A stretch of DNA of 64,000 nt from Gilvimarinus sp. 2_MG-2023 (lineage in GTDB: Bacteria; Pseudomonadota; Gammaproteobacteria; Pseudomonadales; Cellvibrionaceae): assembly GCF_030547685.1 (NCBI RefSeq), contig NZ_JAUOQM010000048.1:1-64000 (forward strand), given 5' to 3'. Both the position numbers and the translations under genes were made by a program. Below are positions 17,669 through 26,351 of this stretch, in pieces; positions within the stretch are counted from its first letter, which is position 1, and every line of letters starts with the position of its first letter. The notes under the pieces are model-generated. The model searched no databases, was not told the origin of the DNA, and was given only the letters and a program-made list of their open reading frames with translations.

Positions 17669-18439
17669 TTAGAAAGACTCCTCGGTGCGAGCGGTTAAAA
17701 CTTCAACGCCATCGGCGGTGACGGCCATGGTGTGTTCCCATTGAGCAGAAAGGCGCCCGTCTTTGGTTTCGACAGTCCAGCCGTCGCGCTTGAGCTTGGT
17801 GCCGGCTTTACCGGCGTTAATCATGGGCTCGATGGTGAAGGTCATGCCTTCTTTCAGCTCAAGGCCGGTGCCGGCCTTGCCGTAGTGGAGGATTTGCGGT
17901 TCTTCGTGGAAAACTGTGCCAATGCCGTGACCACAATACTCGCGTACTACCGAGTAGTAGTTTTTGGCGGCGTGTTTTTGAATGACTTCGCCAATATCAC
18001 CCAGGCGGCAGCCGGGCTTAACCAGCTCGATACCTTTATATAAACACTCCTGGGTTACCTCTACCAAACGTTGGGCGTGGGGAGCGACATCGCCGACAAA
18101 GTACATTTTACTGGTGTCGCCGTGGTAGCCCTCAAAAATCACGGTGACATCGATATTAATAATGTCACCGTTTTTAAGGATTTTTTTCTCTGAAGGTATG
18201 CCGTGACAAATCACATGATTGACCGAGGTGCATACGGATTTAGGAAAGCCACGGTAGCCCAAGCAGGCAGGAATTGCTTTTTGTTCGTCGACAATGTAGT
18301 CGTGGCAGAGCTTGTCGAGCTCGGCGGTACTCACTCCGGGCTGCACATAGGGCCCAATCATTTCCAGCACCTCGGCGGCCATGCGGCCGGCGATGCGCAT
18401 TTTGGCGATATCTTCCGGTGTTTTAATCGATACGGTCAT
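17669..18439 (-). CDS. map: Type I methionine aminopeptidase
   Basis: Removes the initiator methionine from nascent proteins in the cytoplasm. The 256-residue sequence keeps the five metal ligands at the same numbering as the Escherichia enzyme: D97 (NIDVT), D108 (GYHGDT), H171 (GHGIG), E204 (FTIEPM) and E235 (WEHTMAV). H178 in VFHEEP is the other active-site histidine. It diverges from rpsB across a 384-bp region and is the first gene of the map-glnD-dapC-nth run, with only 3 nt before glnD. The divergent map/rpsB arrangement is common in gammaproteobacteria. No clear ribosome-binding site or promoter could be fixed for it. Confidence 0.98.
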   Translation of the reverse strand: MTVSIKTPEDIAKMRIAGRMAAEVLEMIGPYVQPGVSTAELDKLCHDYIVDEQKAIPACLGYRGFPKSVCTSVNHVICHGIPSEKKILKNGDIINIDVTVIFEGYHGDTSKMYFVGDVAPHAQRLVEVTQECLYKGIELVKPGCRLGDIGEVIQKHAAKNYYSVVREYCGHGIGTVFHEEPQILHYGKAGTGLELKEGMTFTIEPMINAGKAGTKLKRDGWTVETKDGRLSAQWEHTMAVTADGVEVLTARTEESF

Positions 18440-18668
18440 GGTGTCTCGCTTTACCGGCGCAATCGTGGTGCGCCCTTGGTCTAAAAACCCCTAGTTTAAC
18501 GTACCCGAGCTTATGACTACAGTAGGAGAGGTTGTTCATTGGAGATTATTGGACGATTTGTACGCTATTTGGCTGTGGCGGCCAAAGGCTGGGTGGGGTT
18601 GCGAGCCGCAGTGGTGCGAGTGAATTCAGGGCGAAAGCGATGAAAAGCTTTATTGTCAGTTATGGTTG

Positions 18669-18823
18669 TGGTATAAAGCGCGCCTCTCGTCATTCTGGCC
18701 GTGATAATGGCCTGCGAGAGTTAACTTAAACGTCACACATACACCGTCACGTTCAACCTGGGTGCCCTGCGGGGTTGGTTAGCGGGGTGTATGGAGGCCT
18801 AACCCGATAGACAGGAAAAGATT
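18669..18823 (+). promoter_or_regulatory. rpsB promoter and structured leader
   Basis: An extended -10, TGGTATAAA (18669-18677), is followed by a GC-rich discriminator, GCGCGCC. These features are typical of ribosomal promoters under stringent (ppGpp/DksA) control. No good -35 is needed or seen. The leader of about 140 nt contains the stem CTCTCG (18684-18689) / CGAGAG (18715-18720). In Escherichia the rpsB leader mediates autogenous repression of rpsB-tsf by S2, and I infer the same here. The rest of the 384-bp map-rpsB spacer shows no gene. Confidence 0.7.
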
Positions 18824-19567
18824 ATGCCTACAGTAAGCATGCGCGATATGCTGCAAGCCGGTGTCCATTTTGGTCACCAAACTCGTTACTGGAACCCAAA
18901 AATGGACCGTTTCATTTTTGGTGCTCGCAACAAGATTCATATCATCAACCTCGAGCACACTGTTCCCGCGTTCAACGAGACTCTGGAGCACGTCAAGAAG
19001 CTGGCGTCACAGAAGAAGAAAATCATGTTTGTTGGCACTAAGCGCGCCGCTCAAAAAATCATCAAAGAGCAGGCCGAGCGCACTGGTCAGCCTTTTGTTA
19101 GCCACCGCTGGTTGGGTGGTATGCTGACCAACTTCAAAACCATTCGTGCCTCTATCCGCCGCTACCGCGAGCTGGAAGCGCAATCGAAAGACGGTACTTT
19201 CGATAAGCTGACCAAAAAAGAAGCGCTAATGCGCGCCCGCGATATGGCCAAGCTGGAATGCTCCATTGGTGGTATTAAAGATATGGCTGGTCTGCCAGAT
19301 GCATTGTTCGTAATCGACGTGGATCACGAGCGTATTGCAGTTCAGGAAGCCAACAAGCTGGGTATTCCTGTTATCGGTGTGGTTGATACCAACTCTAACC
19401 CCGATGGCATTGATTACGTTATCCCAGGTAACGATGACGCCATTCGCGCTATTCGCCTGTATGTAACCGCGATTGCCGATGCTTGCGCCGAAGGCGCTGC
19501 ACAGGCGCAAAGCGTGCCAAACAAAGACGAGTACGTCGCAGCTGACGGCGAAGCCGCCGCTGAGTAA
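18824..19567 (+). CDS. rpsB: 30S ribosomal protein S2
   Basis: A 247-residue S2 protein of the small ribosomal subunit. The family start [20 protein letters not shown] and the second signature [20 protein letters not shown] are present. The acidic C-terminal tail is usual. The ATG has an AGGAAA site upstream. The gene is followed by a strong hairpin and then tsf, as in most bacteria. Confidence 0.99.
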   Translation: MPTVSMRDMLQAGVHFGHQTRYWNPKMDRFIFGARNKIHIINLEHTVPAFNETLEHVKKLASQKKKIMFVGTKRAAQKIIKEQAERTGQPFVSHRWLGGMLTNFKTIRASIRRYRELEAQSKDGTFDKLTKKEALMRARDMAKLECSIGGIKDMAGLPDALFVIDVDHERIAVQEANKLGIPVIGVVDTNSNPDGIDYVIPGNDDAIRAIRLYVTAIADACAEGAAQAQSVPNKDEYVAADGEAAAE

Positions 19568-19610
19568 GCGCCACTGACCTGTCATCTTTTCAGGTTAGAT
19601 TGTGCTCAAG

Positions 19611-19640
19611 GGGGGTAAACCGGTGGTTTACCCCTTTTTT
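19611..19640 (+). terminator. Terminator or attenuator between rpsB and tsf
   Basis: A perfect 10-bp stem, GGGGTAAACC/GGTTTACCCC, with a 3-nt loop is followed by six T residues. It lies inside an otherwise co-transcribed pair, so it probably lets S2 be transcribed in excess over EF-Ts. Confidence 0.88.
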
Positions 19641-19676
19641 CAAACGAATTTAGATATATTTTGAGAGGATAGATAC

Positions 19677-20546
19677 ATGGCAGCTATCTCTGCTTCAATG
19701 GTTAAAGATCTGCGCGAGCGCACCAGCCTTGGCATGATGGAGTGTAAAAAAGCTCTGAAAGAAGCCGATGGCGATATCGAGCTGGCAATTGAAAATCTGC
19801 GCAAGGCCAGCGGCTTGAAAGCCTCGAAGAAAGCCGGCCGTACCGCTGCTGACGGTGTTGTTAGCGCCAAAGTGGCCGACGATAACAGCTACGCCGTACT
19901 GGTTGAAGTGAACAGCGAAACTGACTTTGTGGCTCGCGATGAAGGCTTTTTGGCTTTCGTTAACACCGTGGTTGAAAAAGCGTTCGCCGACAAGCAAACC
20001 GATGTCGCCACTCTGATGGCCGGTGAGCTTGAGTCTGCTCGTGAAACTCTAGTTCAAAAAATTGGTGAAAACATCAATGTTCGTCGCGTTAACTTGGTAG
20101 AGGGTGGCGTGATTGATGCGTATGTTCACTCTAACAACCGTTTGGCGGCTGTGGTTCAGCTCGAGGGCGGCAACGCTGAGCTGGCGCGTGATGTAGCTAT
20201 GCACGTTGTAGCGGTTAATCCTCAGGTTGTAAGACCAGAAGATATGCCAGCTGACATCGTTGAGAAAGAGAAAGAGATTATTAAGGCTCAGCCTGATATG
20301 GAAGGCAAGCCCGAGGCTATCGTTGAGAAAATGATGGGCGGTCGCATTAAGAAGTTCCTGAAAGAAGGCAGCCTGCTGGAGCAGCCTTTTGTTAAAAACC
20401 CAGAAGTGACTGTTGGCAAGCTGGCTGAAGAGGGTGGCGCTACTGTCACCAGCTTTACTCGCCTTGAGGTGGGTGAAGGTATTGAGAAGGATGAGACTGA
20501 CTTCGCTGCCGAGGTTGCCGCACAGGTAGCTGCCTCTAAAGGTTGA
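19677..20546 (+). CDS. tsf: Elongation factor Ts
   Basis: Guanine-nucleotide exchange factor for EF-Tu. The 289 residues include the N-terminal UBA-like domain with [16 protein letters not shown] and the conserved core [13 protein letters not shown], containing the TDFV motif that contacts EF-Tu. The ATG follows GAGAGG at an ordinary distance. It is 109 bp downstream of rpsB with a hairpin between, and its own terminator separates it from pyrH. Confidence 0.99.
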   Translation: MAAISASMVKDLRERTSLGMMECKKALKEADGDIELAIENLRKASGLKASKKAGRTAADGVVSAKVADDNSYAVLVEVNSETDFVARDEGFLAFVNTVVEKAFADKQTDVATLMAGELESARETLVQKIGENINVRRVNLVEGGVIDAYVHSNNRLAAVVQLEGGNAELARDVAMHVVAVNPQVVRPEDMPADIVEKEKEIIKAQPDMEGKPEAIVEKMMGGRIKKFLKEGSLLEQPFVKNPEVTVGKLAEEGGATVTSFTRLEVGEGIEKDETDFAAEVAAQVAASKG

Positions 20547-20602
20547 TCAAATCTTCGCCGCCTGGCGGCTTCTTTGTTCGATCCATCGAATAAAGCTCCC
20601 TA

Positions 20603-20636
20603 AAAAGGAGGTCGGATACCCATCCGGCCTCCTTTT
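20603..20636 (+). terminator. Terminator between tsf and pyrH
   Basis: AAGGAGG-TCGGAT / ATCCG-GCCTCCTT forms a long stem with an ACCC loop and a short T-run. An A-run on the left gives it partial bidirectional character. Confidence 0.85.
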
Positions 20637-20686
20637 GTTGTAAACTGCCCTCCGTTTTTCGTCACCACTTCGTCAGGAGCGCACCC

Positions 20687-21430
20687 ATGGCCAACCCTCG
20701 TGAAAAAAAGTATAAGCGGATATTGCTGAAACTCAGCGGTGAAGAGCTGATGGGCGCAGAGGGGTTCGGTATCGACCCCAAAGTATTGGATAAAATGGCT
20801 CTGGAAGTCGGCCAGTTGATCGGCATTGGAGTGCAGGTGGGCTTGGTGATTGGTGGCGGCAATCTATTTCGCGGGGCGGCGCTCAATGCCGCTGGCTTGG
20901 ATCGGGTGACTGGCGACCATATGGGCATGCTGGCGACGGTTATGAACGCATTAGCCATGCGTGACGCACTGGAACGCTCTAATATCTCCTCGCGTGTTAT
21001 GTCCGCTATCCCCATGAGCGGTATTGTCGAGCATTATGATCGCCGCCACGCTATCCGCTGCTTGAACGCAGGAGAGGTGGTGATTTTCGCAGCCGGTACC
21101 GGCAACCCTTTCTTTACCACCGATTCGGCCGCTTGTTTGCGCGGTATTGAAGTCGAGGCCGATATTGTCCTTAAGGCCACTAAGGTGGATGGCGTTTACA
21201 GTGCCGACCCAATGAAAGACCCCACAGCCACCAAGTACGATCGTCTTACCTACGACAAAGTGCTGGAGGATAAGCTGGGGGTCATGGATTTAACAGCGAT
21301 CTGCCTGTGTCGTGAACACGATATGCCAGTTCGCGTATTTCGTATGAATAAAAGTGGCGCTCTGCTGAATATTGTAGTGGGCAGTAGCGAAGGCACCTTG
21401 ATTGAGGAGGGGGTAACCCATGTTGAATGA
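20687..21430 (+). CDS. pyrH: UMP kinase
   Basis: Hexameric bacterial UMP kinase of the amino-acid-kinase fold that makes UDP for RNA, DNA and envelope precursors. At 247 residues it has the normal length. [12 protein letters not shown] starts the fold, [10 protein letters not shown] binds phosphate, and [17 protein letters not shown] forms the UMP/ATP region. AGGAG lies 8 nt before the ATG. Its last codons overlap the frr start by 11 nt (21420-21430), indicating translational coupling. Confidence 0.99.
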   Translation: MANPREKKYKRILLKLSGEELMGAEGFGIDPKVLDKMALEVGQLIGIGVQVGLVIGGGNLFRGAALNAAGLDRVTGDHMGMLATVMNALAMRDALERSNISSRVMSAIPMSGIVEHYDRRHAIRCLNAGEVVIFAAGTGNPFFTTDSAACLRGIEVEADIVLKATKVDGVYSADPMKDPTATKYDRLTYDKVLEDKLGVMDLTAICLCREHDMPVRVFRMNKSGALLNIVVGSSEGTLIEEGVTHVE

Positions 21431-21977
21431 TTTGAAAAAAGACGCCGAAGATAGAATGCAAAAAGCGGTTGTGGCTATGGGTAACAACCTGAATAAGATT
21501 CGTACTGGCCGGGCGCACCCGAGCTTGCTCGACGGTTTGACTGTACCTTACTACGGTGCTGATACGCCGCTGTCGCAAGTGGCCAACATTATGGTAGAAG
21601 ATGCTCGAACCCTATCGGTTAAACCTTGGGAAAAGCAAATGGTGCCAGAGATTGAAAAAGCCATTATGAAGTCGAACCTGGGTTTAAACCCATCCACTTC
21701 AGGGGACAATATCCGCCTGCCGCTGCCCGCTCTGACCGAAGAGACGCGCAAAGGTTATATTAAGCAGGCTCGCGCCGAGGCCGAAAATGGCCGTGTTTCC
21801 ATTCGCAATGTTCGTCGCGATATATTGTCTGATGTGAAAGCACTGCTTAAAGATAAAGAAATCAGTGAGGATGACGATCATCGCGCACAGGACGATGTGC
21901 AAAAAATCACCGATAAATACATCGCTGAAGTGGATAAAATCCTAGCTCAAAAAGAGCAGGAGCTAATGACCGTTTAA
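21420..21977 (+). CDS. frr: Ribosome recycling factor
   Basis: A 185-residue factor that, with EF-G, splits post-termination ribosomes. The family core [21 protein letters not shown] is present, apart from the invariant start segment [14 protein letters not shown]. The C-terminus [17 protein letters not shown] is also conserved. The start overlaps the pyrH end, with GAGGAGGGGG as ribosome-binding site inside pyrH. A stable hairpin follows the gene. Confidence 0.99.
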   Translation: MLNDLKKDAEDRMQKAVVAMGNNLNKIRTGRAHPSLLDGLTVPYYGADTPLSQVANIMVEDARTLSVKPWEKQMVPEIEKAIMKSNLGLNPSTSGDNIRLPLPALTEETRKGYIKQARAEAENGRVSIRNVRRDILSDVKALLKDKEISEDDDHRAQDDVQKITDKYIAEVDKILAQKEQELMTV

Positions 21978-21988
21978 GTACAGTCAGT

Positions 21989-22015
21989 AGAGCCGGGCAG
22001 GCCCAGCCCGGCTCT
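21989..22015 (+). other. Stable hairpin between frr and uppS
   Basis: A perfect 10-bp stem, AGAGCCGGGC/GCCCGGCTCT, with a 7-nt loop lies 12 nt after the frr stop codon. No T-run follows, so it is a weak or Rho-assisted terminator, or an RNA-stability element. Confidence 0.6.
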
Positions 22016-22099
22016 CACTCGAGTTTGCCAGCACTATCACAATAACGCTCGGCAGCTTTTTGTTAATAGGGGCAAGATTCATCAGCCCAGGAGCGAGTT

Positions 22100-22849
22100 G
22101 TGTCCGGCAGTCCGTTACGTCATATCGCCATCATTATGGATGGCAACAATCGCTGGGCCAAGCAGCGAGATCTCTCTGGTATTGCCGGCCATAAAGAAGG
22201 CGTAGAGCGTATTCGCGAGGTGATGTCGTCGTGCCAAGAGCTGGGTGTCGATGTGCTAACGCTCTTTGCCTTTAGCAGTGAAAACTGGAAACGACCAAAG
22301 CGAGAAGTGGATGCGCTTATGTCGTTGTTTCAGTTGTACCTCAAGCGCGAGGCTAAAGACTTAAAAAAGCGCGGAGTGCGCTTGCGTGTGGTGGGAAATA
22401 GAAGTCAGTTTAGCACCGCACTCAACTCGGCTATCACCAAAGCGGAGCAATTAACCGATGTGGCTGAGGCCAAAACAACCTTGGTGATTGCAGCCGATTA
22501 CGGTGGGCGTTGGGATATAGTTCAAGCTGCCGCGCGCCTGGCTGACAGAGTTGCAGCAGGAGAAATCACAAGTGCCGACATTAATGAGCAGACTTTTGCC
22601 CAGAGTACCGCTCTGGCGCAAATGCCTGAGGTTGATTTGTTGGTGCGAACAGGAGGGGAGCAGCGTATCAGTAACTTTGTATTGTGGCAGGCCGCTTACG
22701 CCGAACTGCATTTTTCACCCGTGCTGTGGCCAGATTTTAATGCAGATCATTTAAAACAAGCCGCTCAAGATTTTCATTCACGCCAGCGCCGCTTTGGGAA
22801 AACCCAAGAGCAGTGTGAGCCCCAATCTCACGGTGGCCCCTATGCTTAA
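22100..22849 (+). CDS. uppS: Undecaprenyl diphosphate synthase
   Basis: cis-Prenyltransferase that condenses isopentenyl diphosphate onto farnesyl diphosphate to make the C55 carrier lipid for peptidoglycan and O-antigen. The 249 residues carry the catalytic IMDGNNRWAKQR (Asp of the DGN motif) and GHKEGVERIREV. FAFSSENWKRP and RTGGEQRISNFVLWQ complete the family signatures. The start is a GTG at 22100 with AGGAG about 7 nt upstream. The stop codon lies inside the cdsA start. Confidence 0.98.
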   Translation: MSGSPLRHIAIIMDGNNRWAKQRDLSGIAGHKEGVERIREVMSSCQELGVDVLTLFAFSSENWKRPKREVDALMSLFQLYLKREAKDLKKRGVRLRVVGNRSQFSTALNSAITKAEQLTDVAEAKTTLVIAADYGGRWDIVQAAARLADRVAAGEITSADINEQTFAQSTALAQMPEVDLLVRTGGEQRISNFVLWQAAYAELHFSPVLWPDFNADHLKQAAQDFHSRQRRFGKTQEQCEPQSHGGPYA

Positions 22850-23690
22850 GCAGCGTGTAATAACAGCTATAGTGCTAGCCGCGGTTTTTCTGGGTGTTTT
22901 ATTTTTTCTGCCAATACCGTTATTTCCTGCATTTGTCGCGACCATTGTGCTGATTAGCGCCTGGGAGTGGGCTAACCTGTGTGGCTTTACTGCCTTGTGG
23001 CAGCGGGCGTTGTACGTAATCTTTCAAGCCGCTGCTATTGCTGGGGCTGCACTCTATGTGGGAGCGCTGCCGCTGGGGGGGGCTACCCCTATTGATGCGG
23101 AGCTACACTACCGTCCAATATTGATAGCTGGCTGTACTTGGTGGGCTCTGGCGTTGCTCTGGGTGCAGGGGTATCCCACCAGCGCTCTGCTTTGGCGACA
23201 TCCGGCGCTACGGGCGGTGATGGGCTTTTTTGTATTGGTGCCCACTTGGGCCGGATTAAGCTATGTGCGCCTGCAAGAGCAGGGCGCCTGGCTCGTGCTG
23301 ATGATTGTGGCAGTGGTGGCTACAGCCGATATCGGTGGTTATTTTGTTGGCCGCCGTTTTGGACAGCGCAAACTCGCGCCTAACGTGAGTCCGGGTAAAA
23401 CGTGGGAAGGCTTTTTGGGTGGAGTGTCAGCCAATGTATGCCTGGCGCTGCTGGTTTGGTTTTTTACCGGTCAGGCGTTGTGGGCCATTATAGCGCTGGT
23501 ACTGCCGACCTCACTGGTGTCAGTGCTAGGTGATTTGTTAGAGAGTATGGTTAAACGCGAGCGCGGCATTAAAGACAGCAGCGCTCTGCTGCCCGGCCAC
23601 GGTGGAGTGCTCGATCGGGTGGATAGCCTGACCGCGGCGGTGCCTGTGTTTGCTTTGGCCTTAACCGCCGTTGATGTGACCCTGGGATAG
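22842..23690 (+). CDS. cdsA: Phosphatidate cytidylyltransferase
   Basis: Integral inner-membrane enzyme making CDP-diacylglycerol from phosphatidate and CTP, the entry to all phospholipids. I place the start at the ATG at 22842, giving 282 residues beginning [18 protein letters not shown]. An upstream frame start at 22794 would add 16 hydrophilic residues inside uppS. At least six hydrophobic segments are seen. The C-terminal CDP-alcohol signature is intact: [12 protein letters not shown], then [14 protein letters not shown]. The start overlaps the uppS end by 8 nt. Confidence 0.97.
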   Translation: MLKQRVITAIVLAAVFLGVLFFLPIPLFPAFVATIVLISAWEWANLCGFTALWQRALYVIFQAAAIAGAALYVGALPLGGATPIDAELHYRPILIAGCTWWALALLWVQGYPTSALLWRHPALRAVMGFFVLVPTWAGLSYVRLQEQGAWLVLMIVAVVATADIGGYFVGRRFGQRKLAPNVSPGKTWEGFLGGVSANVCLALLVWFFTGQALWAIIALVLPTSLVSVLGDLLESMVKRERGIKDSSALLPGHGGVLDRVDSLTAAVPVFALALTAVDVTLG

Positions 23691-23692
23691 CT

Positions 23693-24892
23693 ATGCAGAG
23701 GGTTACCATTCTTGGTTCCACCGGCTCCATCGGTGTCAGTACATTAGATGTGCTGGCAAGGCATCCGGAGCGATTTGAGGTGTTTGCCCTTACCGCAGCT
23801 ACACGTTGGCAGCCACTACTCGAGCAATGTTTGGCTTATACACCGCAGTGCGCCGTGATGAGCGACCCGAGTGCGGCAGAGCAATTGCGCCAAGCGTTGC
23901 AGCGTTCGGGCTCAAAGGTGGAAGTGTTGTCCGGCACCGAGGCGCTGGTGGCTGTAGCGCAAGATTCGTCCGTCGATACGGTAATGGCCGCGATTGTTGG
24001 CGCCGCCGGCCTATTGCCTACCTTTGCCGCTGTAAAGGCCGGAAAGCGTGTGCTTTTAGCCAACAAAGAAGTGTTGGTGATGGCCGGTCATTTGTTTATG
24101 GCCGCAGCGAAAACCCATGGCGCGCAGATATTACCGATCGACAGCGAGCACAACGCTATTTTTCAGTGTTTACCTTTAGCGGGTCCTCTAGCTCAAGGAA
24201 TTGCACTGGCAGAGCTTGGGGTCAGCAAAATCGTGCTAACGGCCTCGGGTGGGCCCTTTCGCCAGCTGCCGTTGTCACAGCTATCGCAAGTCACCCCCGA
24301 GCAGGCCTGTAATCACCCTAATTGGAGTATGGGCCCGAAAATCTCAGTAGACTCAGCCACTATGATGAATAAAGGATTGGAGTTTATCGAGGCTTGCTGG
24401 CTGTTTAATGCCCGCGCACGGGATGTCGAGGTGGTTATTCATCCGCAGAGCGTTATCCACTCAATGGTAGAATATGTGGATGGCTCAGTCTTGGCACAGC
24501 TGGGCAACCCGGATATGCGAACGCCCATTGCTCATGCACTGGGTATGCCCGAGCGCTTACCCTCGGGAGTAGAGCGGCTCGATTTGGTGCGCAGTGCCAG
24601 GCTCGACTTTGAGGCGCTCGATGAGGAGCGTTTCCCCTGTATGACTTTGGCGCGCCAAGCCGCCGAACGTGGTGGTACTTGTCCGGCCATACTCAATGCC
24701 GCCAATGAAGAAGCCGTGGCCGCTTTTTTAGCCAGCCAATTGCAATTTAATGACATTGCCCAAGTGATCGCGGCGGTGCTCGATAGTGTGGAAAGCGCTG
24801 AACCGGTCAGCCTAGATGCTGTCCAACAAGCCGATTTGTCCGCGCGTCAGCGTGCTCGGGTCGCGATTCAACAAATTAGCGCCAAACAATGA
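23693..24892 (+). CDS. dxr: 1-deoxy-D-xylulose 5-phosphate reductoisomerase
   Basis: Second enzyme of the MEP isoprenoid pathway, making 2-C-methyl-D-erythritol 4-phosphate with NADPH. The 399 residues start with the NADPH-binding [18 protein letters not shown]. The metal-binding segment [11 protein letters not shown] and the substrate loop SGGPFR follow. The central [18 protein letters not shown] is invariant in the family. It begins 2 nt after cdsA and supplies isoprenoid units used by the adjacent uppS. Confidence 0.98.
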   Translation: MQRVTILGSTGSIGVSTLDVLARHPERFEVFALTAATRWQPLLEQCLAYTPQCAVMSDPSAAEQLRQALQRSGSKVEVLSGTEALVAVAQDSSVDTVMAAIVGAAGLLPTFAAVKAGKRVLLANKEVLVMAGHLFMAAAKTHGAQILPIDSEHNAIFQCLPLAGPLAQGIALAELGVSKIVLTASGGPFRQLPLSQLSQVTPEQACNHPNWSMGPKISVDSATMMNKGLEFIEACWLFNARARDVEVVIHPQSVIHSMVEYVDGSVLAQLGNPDMRTPIAHALGMPERLPSGVERLDLVRSARLDFEALDEERFPCMTLARQAAERGGTCPAILNAANEEAVAAFLASQLQFNDIAQVIAAVLDSVESAEPVSLDAVQQADLSARQRARVAIQQISAKQ

Positions 24893-24899
24893 GGGTGAC

Positions 24900-26255
24900 G
24901 TGAATATAGTACAAATGGTGTTTTGGTTTTTCGTTGCCATTTTAATTTTGGTGACCGTGCATGAGTTTGGTCATTTTTACGTGGCTAGACGTTGCGGGGT
25001 AAAAGTACTGCGTTTTTCGGTGGGCTTTGGCAAGGTACTGTTCAGTCGCCGCGATAAACAGGGTACAGAATATGCCTTCTCGGCCATCCCGTTGGGCGGT
25101 TACGTCAAAATGCTGGATGAGCGCGAAGGTCCGGTGCCCGAGTCAGAAAAACACCTAGCGTTTAATAATAAAAGTGTTGGTCAGCGCATTGCTGTAGTGC
25201 TGGCCGGCCCAGCTGCCAATTTGATATTGGCGGTCTTGTTTTTTTGGCTGCTTTTAGTCGTCAGTGGTGAGCGCGGTGTGGCGCCCATTATTGGCGAGGT
25301 AGCCCCGAACTCGGTTGCGGCGGCGGCCAATCTTGAGGTGGGCCAGGAAGTACTGAGTGTGGATGGCGTCACCACCACCTCCTGGCAGCAGGTGCAAAAG
25401 CAACTGCTGCGCAGGTTGGGTGAAAGCGGCCAGCTCAGCTTTACCGTTCGCTACCCACAATCGGATTTACAGTACCAGTCCGAGGTGGAGTTAAATGCTT
25501 GGCTGCGCGGCGCTGCAGACCCGCAGCCGCTGGCCGGTCTTGGCATAACGCCGTATATCCCGGAAGTTCCCGCTATTGCCGGGCAGGTGCTGGAAGGCTC
25601 GCCCGCCGAACGCGCTGGATTGCAGAGCGATGACAAGATAATTCAAGCAGGCAATACACCCATTGGCAGCGCCCAAGACTGGATCGATTATGTCAAAGCG
25701 AGGCCTGATCAGACCTTTACTGTACGCATTGAGCGCGGTGGCCAGGTACAGAATTTATCCATGACGCCTGAGCAAATCAGCGAAAATGGCGAGGTGTTCG
25801 GCCGGGTAGGGATGGGATTTGCCCCCTATGAGTGGCCCGATGAGTTTATCCGACACTGGGAATATTCCGTGGTGGGAGGATTTATTGCCGCTGTGGACCG
25901 AACCTGGGAAACTTCTGCCTTTGTTTTGATGTCTGTTAAGAAGCTGATTTTTGGAGAGATTTCCACAAAAAACTTGAGTGGAGCTATCACCATTGCTAAG
26001 GTTGCGGGTTCTGAGGCTGAAAATGGCTGGCGTAGCTTTCTACGCTTTCTGGCCGCTCTTAGTGTAATGCTCGGTGTCTTCAACTTACTCCCTATTCCTG
26101 TGTTGGATGGTGGTCATTTGATGTACTACCTCGCAGAACTGGTAAAAGGCAAACCTGTATCGGAAAAAGTGCAGGTAGTTGGGTATCAGTTGGGGCTGGT
26201 GATGGTAATTGGTTTGACTCTGTTGGCGCTCTATAACGATATTATGCGGCTCTAA
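24900..26255 (+). CDS. rseP: Site-2 intramembrane zinc metalloprotease RseP
   Basis: Inner-membrane protease that makes the second cut in anti-sigma factor RseA during envelope stress and clears remnant signal peptides. I start it at the GTG at 24900, preceded by GAGGGTG, giving 451 residues, as in Escherichia; a frame start at 24816 lies deep inside dxr. HEFGH at 21-25 is the zinc motif in the first transmembrane helix. Two periplasmic PDZ domains cover about 115-195 and 210-290. The third zinc ligand is in LLPIPVLDGGHL near the C-terminus. It precedes bamA, whose misassembly it helps signal. Confidence 0.97.
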   Translation: MNIVQMVFWFFVAILILVTVHEFGHFYVARRCGVKVLRFSVGFGKVLFSRRDKQGTEYAFSAIPLGGYVKMLDEREGPVPESEKHLAFNNKSVGQRIAVVLAGPAANLILAVLFFWLLLVVSGERGVAPIIGEVAPNSVAAAANLEVGQEVLSVDGVTTTSWQQVQKQLLRRLGESGQLSFTVRYPQSDLQYQSEVELNAWLRGAADPQPLAGLGITPYIPEVPAIAGQVLEGSPAERAGLQSDDKIIQAGNTPIGSAQDWIDYVKARPDQTFTVRIERGGQVQNLSMTPEQISENGEVFGRVGMGFAPYEWPDEFIRHWEYSVVGGFIAAVDRTWETSAFVLMSVKKLIFGEISTKNLSGAITIAKVAGSEAENGWRSFLRFLAALSVMLGVFNLLPIPVLDGGHLMYYLAELVKGKPVSEKVQVVGYQLGLVMVIGLTLLALYNDIMRL

Positions 26256-26351
26256 CTCCGAAATGATTGCAAACACACAGGCGTAAGTTGCGTCTGTGTT
26301 ACTGGACTCTGTGTTGAAGCAGATGAGAAATTCAACAATAGAAAGAACTAT

